Shown one piece after another: positions 39,771 to 50,729 of a DNA stretch of 64,000 nt (positions are counted from its first letter, which is position 1; every line of letters begins with the position of its first letter). A model generated the notes under the pieces. That model searched no databases, was not told where the DNA came from, and saw only the letters and a list, made by a program, of their open reading frames with translations. Source of the stretch: Selenia dentaria (taxonomy: Eukaryota > Arthropoda > Insecta > Lepidoptera > Geometridae); assembly GCA_917880725.1 (NCBI GenBank), contig OU862886.1, forward strand, positions 17,576,501-17,640,500. Direction: 5' to 3'. A program made the position numbers and the translations under genes.

Positions 39771-41381
39771 CTGTGCAAGTGAGATGTATGTAAGGCATGG
39801 AATGTTTTTCTTTGTTTTCATTGCATAGTGTGGTGTGGGTGATGGAAGTCCAGAATTTAATCGTAGTACGTCGACAGATATTAACACATTCATTTGTTTT
39901 TAACTATTACTTACATATTGTTTTTTATGTCTGAAGCTATTTGTTTTGAATAGGCATTGCTACAAGAACCTTTGCCATGGACGCTTATGTACATACATGC
40001 CTGCGCCGGTGGCACAGGAGCTAGCGTTTTTTATTTATAGTTCATGCTCATAAATCATTGAATCTTATCAGTTGTCACACTGAAGAAAGTAATGCTAATG
40101 TTTTAAGACGCTACCGTGATACTTTTTGTGTGTTATAGAAGAATATCTGACTGACGATGGCCCAAGCTGCTGCGCCGTGCAGCTCTCCGAGCTGCTGTCC
40201 TGAGTGGCTCTCCGAGCTGCTGTCCTGAGCGGCTCTCCGAGCTGCTATCCGGAGAGACTCCAAGAAGCTGTCTTTGGTATGCATTAATAAAGAATAATAT
40301 CACTAAACTGTGCAAGTGAGATGTATGTAAGGCATGGAATGTTTTTCTTTGTTTTCATTGCATAATATGGTGCGGGTGATGGAAGTCCAGAATTTAATCG
40401 TAGTACGTCGACAGATATTAACACATTCATTTGTTTTTAACTATTACTTACATATTGTTTTTTATGTCTGAAGCTATTTGTTTTGAATAGGCATTGCTAC
40501 AAGAACCTTTGCCATGGACGCTTATGTACATACATGCCTGCGCAGGTGGCACAGGAGCTAGCGTTTTTTATTTATAGCTCATGCTCATAAGTCATTGAAT
40601 CTTATCAGTTGTCACACTGAAGATAGTAATGCTAATGTTTTAAGACGCTACCGTGATACTTATTGTGTGTAATAGAAGAATATCTGACTGACGACGGCCC
40701 AAGCTGCTGCGCCGTGCAGCTCTCCGAGCTGCTGTCCTGAGTGGCTCATCGAGCTGCTGCCCTGAGCGGCTCTCCGAGCTGCTATCCGGAGAGGCTCCGA
40801 GAAGCTGTCTTTGGTATGCCATAATAAAGAAAAATATTACTAAACTGTGCGAGTGAGATGTATGTAAGGCATGGAATGATTTTCTTTGTTTTCATTGCAT
40901 AGTGTGGTGCGGGTGATGGAAGTCCAGAATTTTATCGTAGTACGTCGACAGATATTAACACATTCATTAGTTTTTAATTATTATTTACCTATTGTTTTTT
41001 ATGTCTGAAGCTTTTTGTTTTGAATAGGCATTGCTACAAGAACCTTTGCCATGGACGCTTATGTACATACATAACTGCGCCGGTGGCACAGGAGCTAGAG
41101 TTTTTTATTTATAGCTCATGCTCATAAATCATTGAATCTTTTCAGTTGTCACACTGAAGAATGTAATGCTAATGTTTTAAGACGCTACCGTGATACTTTT
41201 TGTGTGTTATAGAAGAATATCTGACTGACGATGGCCCAAGCTGCTGCGCCGTGCAGCTCTCCGAGCTGCTGTCCTGAGTAGCTCTCCGAGCTGCTGTCCT
41301 TAGCGGCTCTCTGAGCTGCTATCCGGAGAGACTCCAAGAAGCTGTCTTTGGTATGCATTAATAAAGAAAAATATCACTGAA

Positions 41382-42474
41382 CTGTGCGAGTGAGATGTAC
41401 GTAAGGCATGGAATGTTTTTCTTTGTTTTCATTGCATAATGTGGTGCGGGTGATGGTAGTCCAGAATTTTATCGTAGTACGTCGACAGATATTAACACAT
41501 TCATTTGTTTTTAACTATTACTTACATATTGTTTTTTATGTCTGAAGCTATTTTTTTTGAATAGGCATTGCTACAAGAACCTTTGCCATGGACGCTTATG
41601 TACATACATGCCTGCGCCGGTGGCACAGGAGCTAGCTTTTTTAATTTATAGCTCAAGCTTATAAATCACTGAATCTTATTAGTTGTCACACTGAAGAAAG
41701 TAATGCTAATGTTTTAAGACGCTACCGTGATACTTTTTGTGTGTTATAGAAGAATATCTGACTGACGATGGCCCAAGCTGCTGCGCCGTGCAGCTCTCCG
41801 AGCTGCTGTCCTGAGTGGCTCTCCGAGCTGCTGTCCTGAGCGGCTCTCCGAGCTGCTGTCCTGAGCGGCTCTCCGAGCTGCTATCCGGAGAGACTCCAAA
41901 AAGCTGTCTTTGGTATGCATTAATAAAGAATAATATCACTGAACAGTGTGAGTGAGATGTATGTAAGGCATGGAATGTTTTTCTTTGTTTCCATTGCATA
42001 ATGTGGTGCGGGTGATGGTAGTCCAGAATTTTATCGTAGTACGTCGACAGATATTAACACATTCATTTGTTTTTAACTATTACTTACATATTGTTTTTTA
42101 TGTCTGAAGCTATTTTTTTTGAATAGGCATTGCTACAAGAACCTTTGCCATAGACGCTTATGTACATACATGCCTGCGCCGGTGGGATAGGAGATAGCTT
42201 TTTTTATTTATAGCTTATGCTCATAAATCATTGAATCTTATCAGTTGTCACACTGAAGAAAGTAATAATAATGTTTTAAGACGCTACCGTGATACTTTTT
42301 GTGTGAAGAATATCTGACTGACGATGGCCCAAGCTGCTGCGCCGTGCAGCTCTCCGAGCTGCTGTCCTGAGTGGCTCTCCGAGCTGCTGTCCTGAGCGGC
42401 TCTCCGAGCTGCTATCCGGAGAGACTCCAAGAAGCTGTCTTTGGTATGCGTTAATAAAGAAAAATATCACTGAG
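41382..42474 (+). repeat. 562+531 bp cassette, copy 5
   Basis: It follows copy 4 after twelve units (6476 bp), the longest gap between cassettes. Internal markers match copies 3 and 4 except that 'gagtgagatgta' is restored. Confidence 0.85.
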
Positions 42475-43547
42475 CTGTGCGAGTGAGATGTACGTAAGGC
42501 ATGGAATGTTTTTCTTTGTTTTCATTGCATAATATGGTGCGGGTGATGGAAGTCCAGAATTTAATCGTAGTACGTCGACAGATATTAACACATTCATTTG
42601 TTTTTAACTATTACTTACATATTGATTTTTATGTCTGAAGCTATCTGTTTTGAATAGGCATTGCTACAAGAATCTTTGCCATAGACGCTTATGTACATAC
42701 ATACCTGCGCCGGTGGGATAGGAGATAGCTTTTTTTATTTATAGCTTATGCTCATAAATCATTGAATCTTATCAGTTGTCACACTGAAGAAAGTAATAAT
42801 AATGTTTTAAGACGCTACCGTGATACTTTTTGTGTGTTATAGAAGAATATCTGACTGACGATGGCCCAAGCTGCTGCGCCGTGCAGCTCTCCGAGCTGCT
42901 GTCCTGAGTGGCTCTCCGAGCTGCTGTCCTGAGCGGCTCTCCGAGCTGCTATCCGGAGAGACTCCAAGAAGCTGTCTTTGGTATGCATTAATAAAGAATA
43001 ATATCACTAAACTGTTAAGTGAGATGTATGTAAGACATGGAATGTTTTTCTTTGTTTTCATTGCATAGTGTGGTGTGGGTGATGGAAGTCCAAAATTTTA
43101 TCGTAGTACGTCGACAGATATTAACACATTCATTTGTTTTTAACTATTACTTACATATTGTTTTTTATGTCTGAAGCTATTTGTTTTGAATAGGCATTGC
43201 TACAAGAACCTTTGCCATGGACGCTTATGTACATACATGCCTGCGCCGGTGGCACAGGAGCTAGCGTTTTTTATTTATAGCTCATGCTCATAAATCATTG
43301 AATCTTATTAGTTGTCACACTGAAGAAAGTAATGCTAATGTTTTAAGACACTACCGTAATACTTTTTGTGTGTTATAGAAGAATATCTGACTGACGATGG
43401 CCCAAGCTGCTGCGCCGCGTAGCTCTCCGAGCTGCTGTCCTGAGTGGCTCTCCGAGTTGCTGTCCTGAGCGGCTATCCGAGCTGCTATCCGGAGAGACTC
43501 CAAGAAGCTGTCTTTGGTATGCATTAATAAAGAAAAATATCACTAAA

Positions 43548-44396
43548 CTGTGCAAGTGAGATGTATGTAAGGCATGGAATGTTTTTCTTTGTTTTCATTG
43601 CATAATGTGGTGCGGGTGATGGAAGTCCAGAATTTTATCGTAGTACGTTGACAGATATTAACACATTCATTTGTTTTTAACTATTACTTACCTATTGTTT
43701 TTTATGCCTGAAGCTATTTGTTTTGAATAGGCATTGCTACAAGAACCTTTGCCATAGACGCTTTTGTATATACATGCCTGCGCCGGTGGGATAGGAGCTA
43801 GCTATTTTATTTATAGCTCATGCTCATAAATCATTGAATCTTATCAGTTGTCACACTGAAGAAAGTAATGCTAATGTTTTAAGACGCTACCGTGATACTT
43901 TTGTGATGGAAGTCCAGAATTTATTCGTAGTACGTCGACAGATAATAACACATTCATTTGTTTTTAACTATTACTTACAAATTGTTTTTTATGTCTGAAG
44001 CTATTTGTTTTGAATAGGCATTGCTACAAGAACCTTTGCCATGGACGCTTATGTTCATACATGCCTGCGCCGGTGGCACAGGAGCTAGCGTTTTTTATTT
44101 ATAGCTCATGCTCATAAATCATTGAATCTTATCAGTTGTCACACTGAAGAATGTAATGCTAATGTTTTAAGACGCTACCGTAATACTTTTTGTGTGTTAT
44201 AGAAGAATATCTGACTGACGATGGCCCAAGCTGCTGCGCCGTGCAGCTCTCCGAGCTGCTGTCCTGAGTGGCTCTCCGAGCTGCTGTCCTGAGTGGCTCT
44301 CCGAGCTTCTGTCCTGAGCGGCTCTCCGATCTGCTATCCGGAGAGACTTCAAGAAGCTGTCTTTGGTATGCATTAATAAAGAAAAATATCACTTAA
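43548..44396 (+). repeat. fused unit with about 247-bp deletion
   Basis: Only 849 bp separate two phase markers. At about 43902-43907 an A-type unit stops at 'gatacttttgtg' and continues as 'atggaagtcc' of the next unit. The deletion removes the whole GC-rich block, AATAAA and the phase marker of one unit. The junction has a few bases of microhomology (gtg/tgatgg). The downstream half has the 'attcgtag' and 'gataataacac' markers of the 525-bp variant and then an extended subrepeat block. Confidence 0.85.
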
Positions 44397-45469
44397 CTGT
44401 GCGAGTGAGATGTATGTAAGGCATGGAATGTTTTTTTTTGTTTTCATTGCATAGTGTGGTGTGGGTGATGGAAGTCCAGAATTTAATCGTAGTACGTCGA
44501 CAGATATTAACACATTCATTTGTTTTTAACTATTACTTACATATTGTTTTTTATGTCTGAAGCTATTTGTTTTGAATAGGCATTGCTACAAGAACCTTTG
44601 CCATAGACGCTTTTGTACATACATGCCTGCGCGAGTGGGATAGGAGCTAGCTATTTTATTTATAGCTCATGCTCATAAATCATTGAATCTTATCAGTTGT
44701 CACACTGAAGAAAGTAATGCTAATGTTTTAAGACGCTACCGTGATACTTTTTGTGTGTTACAGAAGAATATCTGACTAACGATGGCCCAAGCTGCTGCGC
44801 TGTGCAGCTCTCCAAGCTGCTGTCCTGAGTGGCTCATCGAGCTGCTGTCCTGAGCGGCTCTCCGAGCTGCTATCCGGAGAGACTCCAAGAAGCTGTCTTT
44901 GGTATGCATTAATAAAGAAAAATATCACTAAACTGTGCGAGTGAGATGTATGTAAGGCATGGAATGTTTTTCTTTGTTTTCATTGCATAGTGTGGTGTGG
45001 GTGATGGAAGTCCAGAATTTAATCGTAGTACGTCGACAGATATTAACACATTCATTTGTTTTTAACTATTACTTACATATTGTTTTTTATGTCTGAAGCT
45101 ATTTGTTTTGAATAGGCATTGCTACAAGAACCTTTGCCATGGACGCTTATGTACATACATGCCTGCGCCGGTGGCACAGGAGCTAGCGTTTTTTATTTAT
45201 AGTTCATGCTCATAAATCATTGAATCTTATCAGTTGTCACACTGAAGAAAGTAATGCTAATGTTTTAAGACGCTACCGTGATACTTTTTGTGTGTTATAG
45301 AAGAATATCTGACTGACGATGGCCCAAGCTGCTGCGCCGTGCAGCTCTCCGAGCTGCTGTCCTGAGTGGCTCTCCGAGCTGCTGTCCTGAGCGGCTCTCC
45401 GAGCTGCTATCCGGAGAGACTCCAAGAAGCTGTCTTTGGTATGCATTAATAAAGAATAATATCACTAAA

Positions 45470-46562
45470 CTGTGCAAGTGAGATGTATGTAAGGCATGGA
45501 ATGTTTTTCTTTGTTTTCATTGCATAGTGTGGTGCGGGTGATGGAAGTCCAGAATTTAATCGTAGTACGTTGACAGATATTAACACATTCATTTGTTTTT
45601 AACTATTACTTACATATTGTTTTTTATGTCTGAAGCTATTTTTTTTGAATAGGCATTGCTACAAGAACCTTTGCCATGGACGCTTATGTACATACATGCC
45701 TGCGCCGGTGGCACAGGAGCTAGCTTTTTTAATTTATAGCTCAAGCTTATAAATCACTGAATCTTATTAGTTGTCACACTGAAGAAAGTAATGCTAATGT
45801 TTTAAGACGCTACCGTGATACTTTTTGTGTGTTATAGAAGAATATCTGACTGACGATGGCCCAAGCTGCTGCGCCGTGCAGCTCTCCGAGCTGCTGTCCT
45901 GAGTGGCTCTCCGAGCTGCTGTCCTGAGCGGCTCTCCGAGCTGCTGTCCTGAGCGGCTCTCCTAGCTGCTATCCGGAGAGACTCCAAAAAGCTGTCTTTG
46001 GTATGCATTAATAAAGAATAATATCACTGAACAGTGTGAGTGAGATGTATGTAAGGCATGGAATGTTTTTCTTTGTTTTCATTGCATAATGTGGTGCGGG
46101 TGATGGTAGTCCAGAATTTTATCGTAGTACGTCGACAGATTTTAACACATTCATTTGTTTTTAACTATTACTTACATATTGTTTTTTATGTCTGAAGCTA
46201 TTTTTTTTGAATAGGCATTGCTACAAGAACCTTTGCCATAGACGCTTATGTACATACATGCCTGCGCCGGTGGGATAGGAGATAGCTTTTTTTATTTATA
46301 GCTTATGCTCATAAATCATTGAATCTTATCAGTTGTCACACTGAAGAAAGTAATAATAATGTTTTAAGACGCTACCGTGATACTTTTTGTGTGAAGAATA
46401 TCTGACTGACGATGGCCCAAGCTGCTGCGCCGTGCAGCTCTCCGAGCTGCTGTCCTGAGTAGCTCTCCGAGCTGCTGTCCTGAGCGGCTCTCCGAGCTGC
46501 TATCCGGAGAGACTCCAAGAAGCTGTCTTTGGTATGCGTTAATAAAGAAAAATATCACTGAG
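45470..46562 (+). repeat. 562+531 bp cassette, copy 6
   Basis: The start of the first unit is B-like ('gtccagaatttaatcg'), so the cassette was joined to a different unit type here. The second unit carries 'gagtagctctccgag', a change from the gagtggctct of the other copies. Confidence 0.85.
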
Positions 46563-48494
46563 CTGTGCGAGTGAGATGTACGTAAGGCATGGAATGTTTT
46601 TCTTTGTTTTCATTGCATAATGTGGTGCGGGTGATGGAAGTCCAGAATTTAATCGTAGTACGTCGACAGATATTAACACATTCATTTGTTTTTAACTATT
46701 ACTTACATATTGATTTTTATGTCTGAAGCTATTTGTTTTGAATAGGCATTGCTACAAGAACCTTTGCCATAGACGCTTTTGTACATACATGCCTGCGCGG
46801 GTGGGATAGGAGCTAGCTTTTTTATTTATAGCTCATGCTCATAAATCATTGAATCGTATCAGTTGTCACACTGAAGAAAGTAATGCTAATGTTTTAAGAC
46901 GCTACCGTGATACTTTTTGTGTGTTATAGAAGAATATCTGACTGACGATGGCCCAAGCTGCTGCGCCGTGCAGCTCTCCGAGCTGCTGTCCTGAGTGGCT
47001 CTCCGAGCTGCTGTCCTGAGTGGCTCTCCGAGCTGCTGTCCTGAGCGGCTCTTCGAGCTGCTATCCGGAGAGACTCCAAGAAGCTGTCTTTGGTATGCAT
47101 TAATAAAGAATAATATCACTAAACTGTGCAAGTGAGATGTATGTAAGGCATGGAATGTTTTTCTTTGTTTTCATTGCATAATGTGGTGCGGGTGATGGAA
47201 GTCCAGAATTTTATCGTAGTACATTGACAGATATTAACACATTCATTTGTTTTTAACTATTACTTACCTATTGTTTTTTATGCCTGAAGCTATTTGTTTT
47301 GAATAGGCATTGCTACAAGAACCTTTGCCATAGACGCTTTTGTACATACATGCCTGCGCGGGTGGGATAGGAGCTAGCTTTTTTATTTATAGCTCATGCT
47401 CATAAATCATTGAATCTTATCAGTTGTCACACTGAAGAAAGTAATGCTAATGTTTTAAGACGCTACCGTGATACTTTTTGTGTGTTACAGAAGAATATCT
47501 GACTAACGATGGCCCAAGCTGCTGCGCTGTGCAGCTCTCCAAGCTGCTGTCCTGAGTGGCTCATCGAGCTGCTGTCCTGAGCGGCTCTTCGAGCTGCTAT
47601 CCGGAGAGACTCCAAGAAGCTGTCTTTGGTATGCATTAATAAAGAATAATATCACTAAACTGTGCAATTGAGATGTATGTAAGGCATGGAATGTTTTTCT
47701 TTGTTTTCATTGCATAATGTGGTGCGGGTGATGGAAGTTCAGAATTTTATCGTAGTACGTTGACAGATATTAACACATTCATTTGTTTTTAACTATTACT
47801 TACCTATTGTTTTTTATGCCTGAAGCTATTTGTTTTGAATAGGCATTGCTACAAGAACCTTTGCCATAGACGCTTTTGTACATACATGCCTGCGCCGGTG
47901 GGATAGGAGCTAGCTATTTTATTTATAGCTCATGCTCATAAATCATTGAATCTTATCAGTTGTCACACTGAAGAAAGTAATGCTAATGTTTTAAGACGCT
48001 ACCGTGATACTTTTTGTGTGTTACAGAAGAATATCTGACTAACGATGGCCCAAGCTGCTGCGCTGTGCAGCTCTCCAAGCTGCTGTCCTGAGTGGCTCAT
48101 CGAGCTGCAGTCCTGAGCGGCTCTCCGAGCTGCTATCCGGAGAGACTCCAAGAAGCTGTCTTTGGTATGCATTAATAAAGAAAAATATCACTAAACTGTG
48201 CGAGTGAGATGTATGTAAGGCATGGAATGTTTTTCTTTGTTTTCATTGCATAGTGTGGTGTGGGTGATGGAAGTCCAGAATTTAATCGTAGTACGTCGAC
48301 AGATATTAACACATTCATTTGTTTTTAACTATTACTTACATATTGTTTTTTATGTCTGAAGCTATTTGTTTTGAATAGGCATTGCTACAAGAACCTTTGC
48401 CATGGACGCTTATGTACATACATGCCTGCGCCGGTGGCACAGGAGCTAGCGTTTTTTATTTATAGTTCATGCTCATAAATCATTGAATCTTATC

Positions 48495-48498
48495 AGTT
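48495..48498. other. possible target-site duplication AGTT, left copy
   Basis: The satellite reads 'atcagtt' at the left edge. With the right copy at 50492-50495, four bases are repeated. The match is too short to separate a real target-site duplication from chance or microhomology. Confidence 0.45.
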
Positions 48499-48524
48499 AT
48501 TTATTTATTTTATTTATTTATTAT
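48499..48524 (-). repeat. LINE 3' tail, (AAAT)n microsatellite
   Basis: On the plus strand this is a run of ATTT/TTAT units directly against the satellite; on the minus strand it reads as AAAT/ATAA repeats at the element's 3' end. Short tandem tails of this kind, rather than pure poly(A), are known in several non-LTR clades. It fixes the element's orientation. Confidence 0.85.
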
Positions 48525-48924
48525 ACATCACAAAGAAATACACATCAGTTTGAATGATACCGTCTTAAAATCTATGTAAGATTTGTCTAGACAGTAGTGT
48601 TCTCGAATACATAAATATAGCAAGTAAATACCTATAGTCATTACACAAAACAAAACGAGTAACATTGCGTCGCGCGCTCTTTTCACAGCTTGAGTAATGC
48701 GTATAACAACTTATAATAACATTCCACTCGTCTTAGAACTTAAAGAGTTATCTTCACGTATTGTTATCCTGCTCACAAAGTATTAGATTCCGTTCTGTTG
48801 CCGAGCAAGTACCATCCCCTCCCATGTTTACCGGCGTTCAGCAGTGTCACTCGTGTTCGTCGTGCATTCGCAACAGATACAGGATGCTCCTGCTTTTACA
48901 ATCGTACGAGTTTTTTGTTTGACA
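48525..48924 (-). other. LINE 3' untranslated region
   Basis: About 400 bp between the reverse-transcriptase stop codon and the tail. No open frame of note. It has local GC-richer spots such as 'gcgtcgcgcgctc' near 48667. Its composition differs from the satellite and it has no satellite motifs, consistent with element-derived non-coding sequence that may hold the template signal recognised by the element's enzyme. Confidence 0.75.
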
Positions 48925-50490
48925 TTAGAAATAATATTTTTTTAACACGTGATTAATATTTTTATTTGTTATTTCATTTTTTAATTCAGAAGGAAGTTTG
49001 TTTAAGAGTTTAGGAATGATATATTGAGTAGTACGTTTGCCATAAAAGTTTTTGAAAATGGGTATTTGTAGGATATTGTTTGTAATGCTTCTGGTAACTA
49101 TTCTATGTGTTTTAGGTATCTGAAGTTCACACCTAAAGTATTGTTCTAAAATTAATACAAATTCAACCTTTTTATAAATGGGTAATATACCACAATACTT
49201 AAAAAGTTCCTCAGAAGCGTCTTTATATTTGTCCTTAATTTTTGCAGGTACTATTAGTTTTAAGAGTCTATATTGTAATTTATAGATTTCATCGAGATAG
49301 GTTTTGTGTGTACGTCCATAACTACTTAAACCGTAAGCAATAATATTTTCGACTAAGGCTTTGTATATTGTTAGTAAAATGTCAAACGGCACTCTGTTTT
49401 TTAAGACATACAATTTGGCCAAGACCGCTCGCAATCTATTACAAGTCCTATCAATGTGTTTTGCCCAGTTGAACCTATCATCAATGACAAGACCCAAGTA
49501 CGTAAATTCCGTTACCTGCTCTATAATTTCGCAGGTAGCAGTACATGGGACAAAACAGTTATGTAAGCAGTCATGACTGTGGGCTACAATCTTTACCCCT
49601 TCTTTACAAGGATTGGGATTATGGCTCGAATGCACATGCATGACTTTTGTCTTTGCGGCGTTGAGGACAAGTCCCGAGTCATGTGACCATTTGCATATCG
49701 CTGTAAAATCAAATTGGATTTCTCTTTGTGCGACGAATATGTCTCTGTTCGCAGCTACCAGGCAGGTATCGTCCGCAAACTGATACATTTTGCAGTGTTT
49801 AAGTACGTTATTTAGGTCATTTACATAGGTCAAGTAGTGCAGTGGACCTAGAACAGACCCTTGCGCGGTTCCTTCTGAGACGGAAACACTATCACTGTAC
49901 GCTGTACCGACCCTTACCTGATATCTACGGTCATGGAGATAGTCCTTGCACCATTCCAATATGTTTCCGCGTATGCCGCTGCTGTCTAATCGTTTTATTA
50001 ATAAGTCATGTCTCAAAGTGTCGAACGCTTTACTGTAGTCAATAAAAATAAGAAGTATATGTTTTTTGTCATTAAGATAGCTGTTAATATCATCCGTGAA
50101 TCGGGACAACAGAAGTGATGTACTTTTTTTTGGTTGGAAACCATATTGCTGTGAGCATAATACGTTATGGCATGAATAGAAGTTTTGGATGACTTTCGAT
50201 ACATACTTTTCGACTATTTTGTCTAGGACCGGGAGTATCGTTATAGGACGATACTTCGAGTAGTCTTGCGTACTACCTACTTTATGTATGGGTCTCACAA
50301 TTCCAGTCTTAAGCTCCCTCGGATATCTTCCAGTCAGAATGCTAGTGTTTATCAACCTAGTTAAAGTGTCTATTATTCGATTAGATAAACGTATAATATC
50401 ACAGGCTCTAATGCCATCAGCTCCTGGAGCTTTGTGTGGATTCAAACTTTTAATCATTTTGAGCACATCTGAGTTTGTAGCTTTAGGAAA
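48925..50490 (-). CDS. LINE reverse transcriptase, 5'-truncated partial CDS
   Basis: Open frame of 521 codons plus stop, running without interruption from the truncation edge to the stop at 48925-48927. There is no native start: an in-frame GTG at 50464-50466 is internal, and I extend the frame eight codons to the insertion edge. Numbering from that GTG, the visible motifs are HKAPGADGI (11-19), RPITILPVLDK (73-83), QYGF (107-110), FIDYSKAFD (141-149, catalytic Asp143), GTAQGSVLGPL (199-209), FADDT (230-234, catalytic Asp232 and Asp233), AAKTKVM (270-276) and YLGLVID (323-329). The remaining about 180 residues are the C-terminal region usual in Jockey/CR1-type proteins. All three metal-binding aspartates are present. 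After GPL the protein reads HYLTYVNDL where LF.IYINDL-like sequence is typical. The apurinic-type endonuclease domain expected upstream is absent. Frames on the opposite strand here are shadows. Confidence 0.9.
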   Translation of the reverse strand, partial: FPKATNSDVLKMIKSLNPHKAPGADGIRACDIIRLSNRIIDTLTRLINTSILTGRYPRELKTGIVRPIHKVGSTQDYSKYRPITILPVLDKIVEKYVSKVIQNFYSCHNVLCSQQYGFQPKKSTSLLLSRFTDDINSYLNDKKHILLIFIDYSKAFDTLRHDLLIKRLDSSGIRGNILEWCKDYLHDRRYQVRVGTAYSDSVSVSEGTAQGSVLGPLHYLTYVNDLNNVLKHCKMYQFADDTCLVAANRDIFVAQREIQFDFTAICKWSHDSGLVLNAAKTKVMHVHSSHNPNPCKEGVKIVAHSHDCLHNCFVPCTATCEIIEQVTEFTYLGLVIDDRFNWAKHIDRTCNRLRAVLAKLYVLKNRVPFDILLTIYKALVENIIAYGLSSYGRTHKTYLDEIYKLQYRLLKLIVPAKIKDKYKDASEELFKYCGILPIYKKVEFVLILEQYFRCELQIPKTHRIVTRSITNNILQIPIFKNFYGKRTTQYIIPKLLNKLPSELKNEITNKNINHVLKKYYF

Positions 50491-50491
50491 A

Positions 50492-50495
50492 AGTT
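50492..50495. other. possible target-site duplication AGTT, right copy
   Basis: The element's truncated 5' edge (plus-strand 'ttaggaaa') is followed by AGTT and then the uninterrupted satellite 'gtcacactg'. If AGTT is microhomology instead, the insertion would be blunt. Confidence 0.45.
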
Positions 50496-50729
50496 GTCAC
50501 ACTGAAGAAAGTAATGCTAATGTTTTAAGACGCTACCGTGATACTTTTTGTGTGTTATAGAAGAATATCTGACTGACGATGGCCCAAGCTGCTGCGCCGT
50601 GCAGCTCTCCGAGCTGCTGTCCTGAGTGGCTCTCCGAGCTGCTGTCCTGAGCGGCTCTCCGAGCTGCTATCCGGAGAGACTCCAAGAAGCTGTCTTTGGT
50701 ATGCATTAATAAAGAATAATATCACTAAA

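Larger units (their letters stand above)
1..48498 (+). repeat. 537-bp satellite array, left part
   Basis: Head-to-tail tandem array, 90 unit starts, no inversion seen. Unit starts (c of ctgtg/cagtg): 4, 541, 1066, 1602, 2138, 2674, 3199, 3735, 4246, 4783, 5308, 5820, 6356, 6892, 7429, 7954, 8489, 9061, 9597, 10134, 10659, 11231, 11767, 12303, 12852, 13388, 13913, 14451, 15012, 15548, 16084, 16621, 17158, 17695, 18233, 18769, 19306, 19843, 20379, 20915, 21452, 21989, 22527, 23089, 23620, 24157, 24694, 25230, 25766, 26302, 26864, 27395, 27932, 28471, 29008, 29545, 30070, 30607, 31169, 31700, 32231, 32768, 33307, 33844, 34369, 34906, 35467, 35998, 36535, 37074, 37611, 38136, 38674, 39235, 39771, 40308, 40845, 41382, 41944, 42475, 43012, 43548, 44397, 44933, 45470, 46032, 46563, 47124, 47660, 48196. 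Most length changes come from the 25-bp subrepeat block. The array runs off the left edge. Short open frames inside it are not considered genes. Confidence 0.97.
48499..50491 (-). mobile_element. 5'-truncated LINE (non-LTR retrotransposon)
   Basis: About 1993 bp of non-satellite DNA interrupts one satellite unit at a single point: the unit stops after 'cttatcagtt' and resumes with 'gtcacactg', with nothing lost. Read on the minus strand it has an open reverse-transcriptase frame running into its 5' edge, a 3' UTR of about 400 bp and an A/T-rich tail of AAAT repeats. This is the layout of a non-LTR element cut short during target-primed reverse transcription. The endonuclease and any ORF1 are missing. 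Motif spelling suggests the Jockey/CR1 group; the exact clade was not determined. It cannot move on its own. Confidence 0.9.

Noticed and set aside
48499..50491. LTR retrotransposon or retrovirus-like element
   Set aside because: No terminal repeats, protease, integrase or RNase H region; the reverse-transcriptase motifs, AAAT tail and 5' truncation fit a non-LTR element.
49361..50560. Plus-strand open frames at 49361-49576, 49842-50045 and 50288-50560, and a minus-strand frame at 50013-50204
   Set aside because: All lie over the LINE reverse-transcriptase frame in other frames or on the other strand; 50288-50560 also runs across the insertion edge into the satellite. They are shadows.
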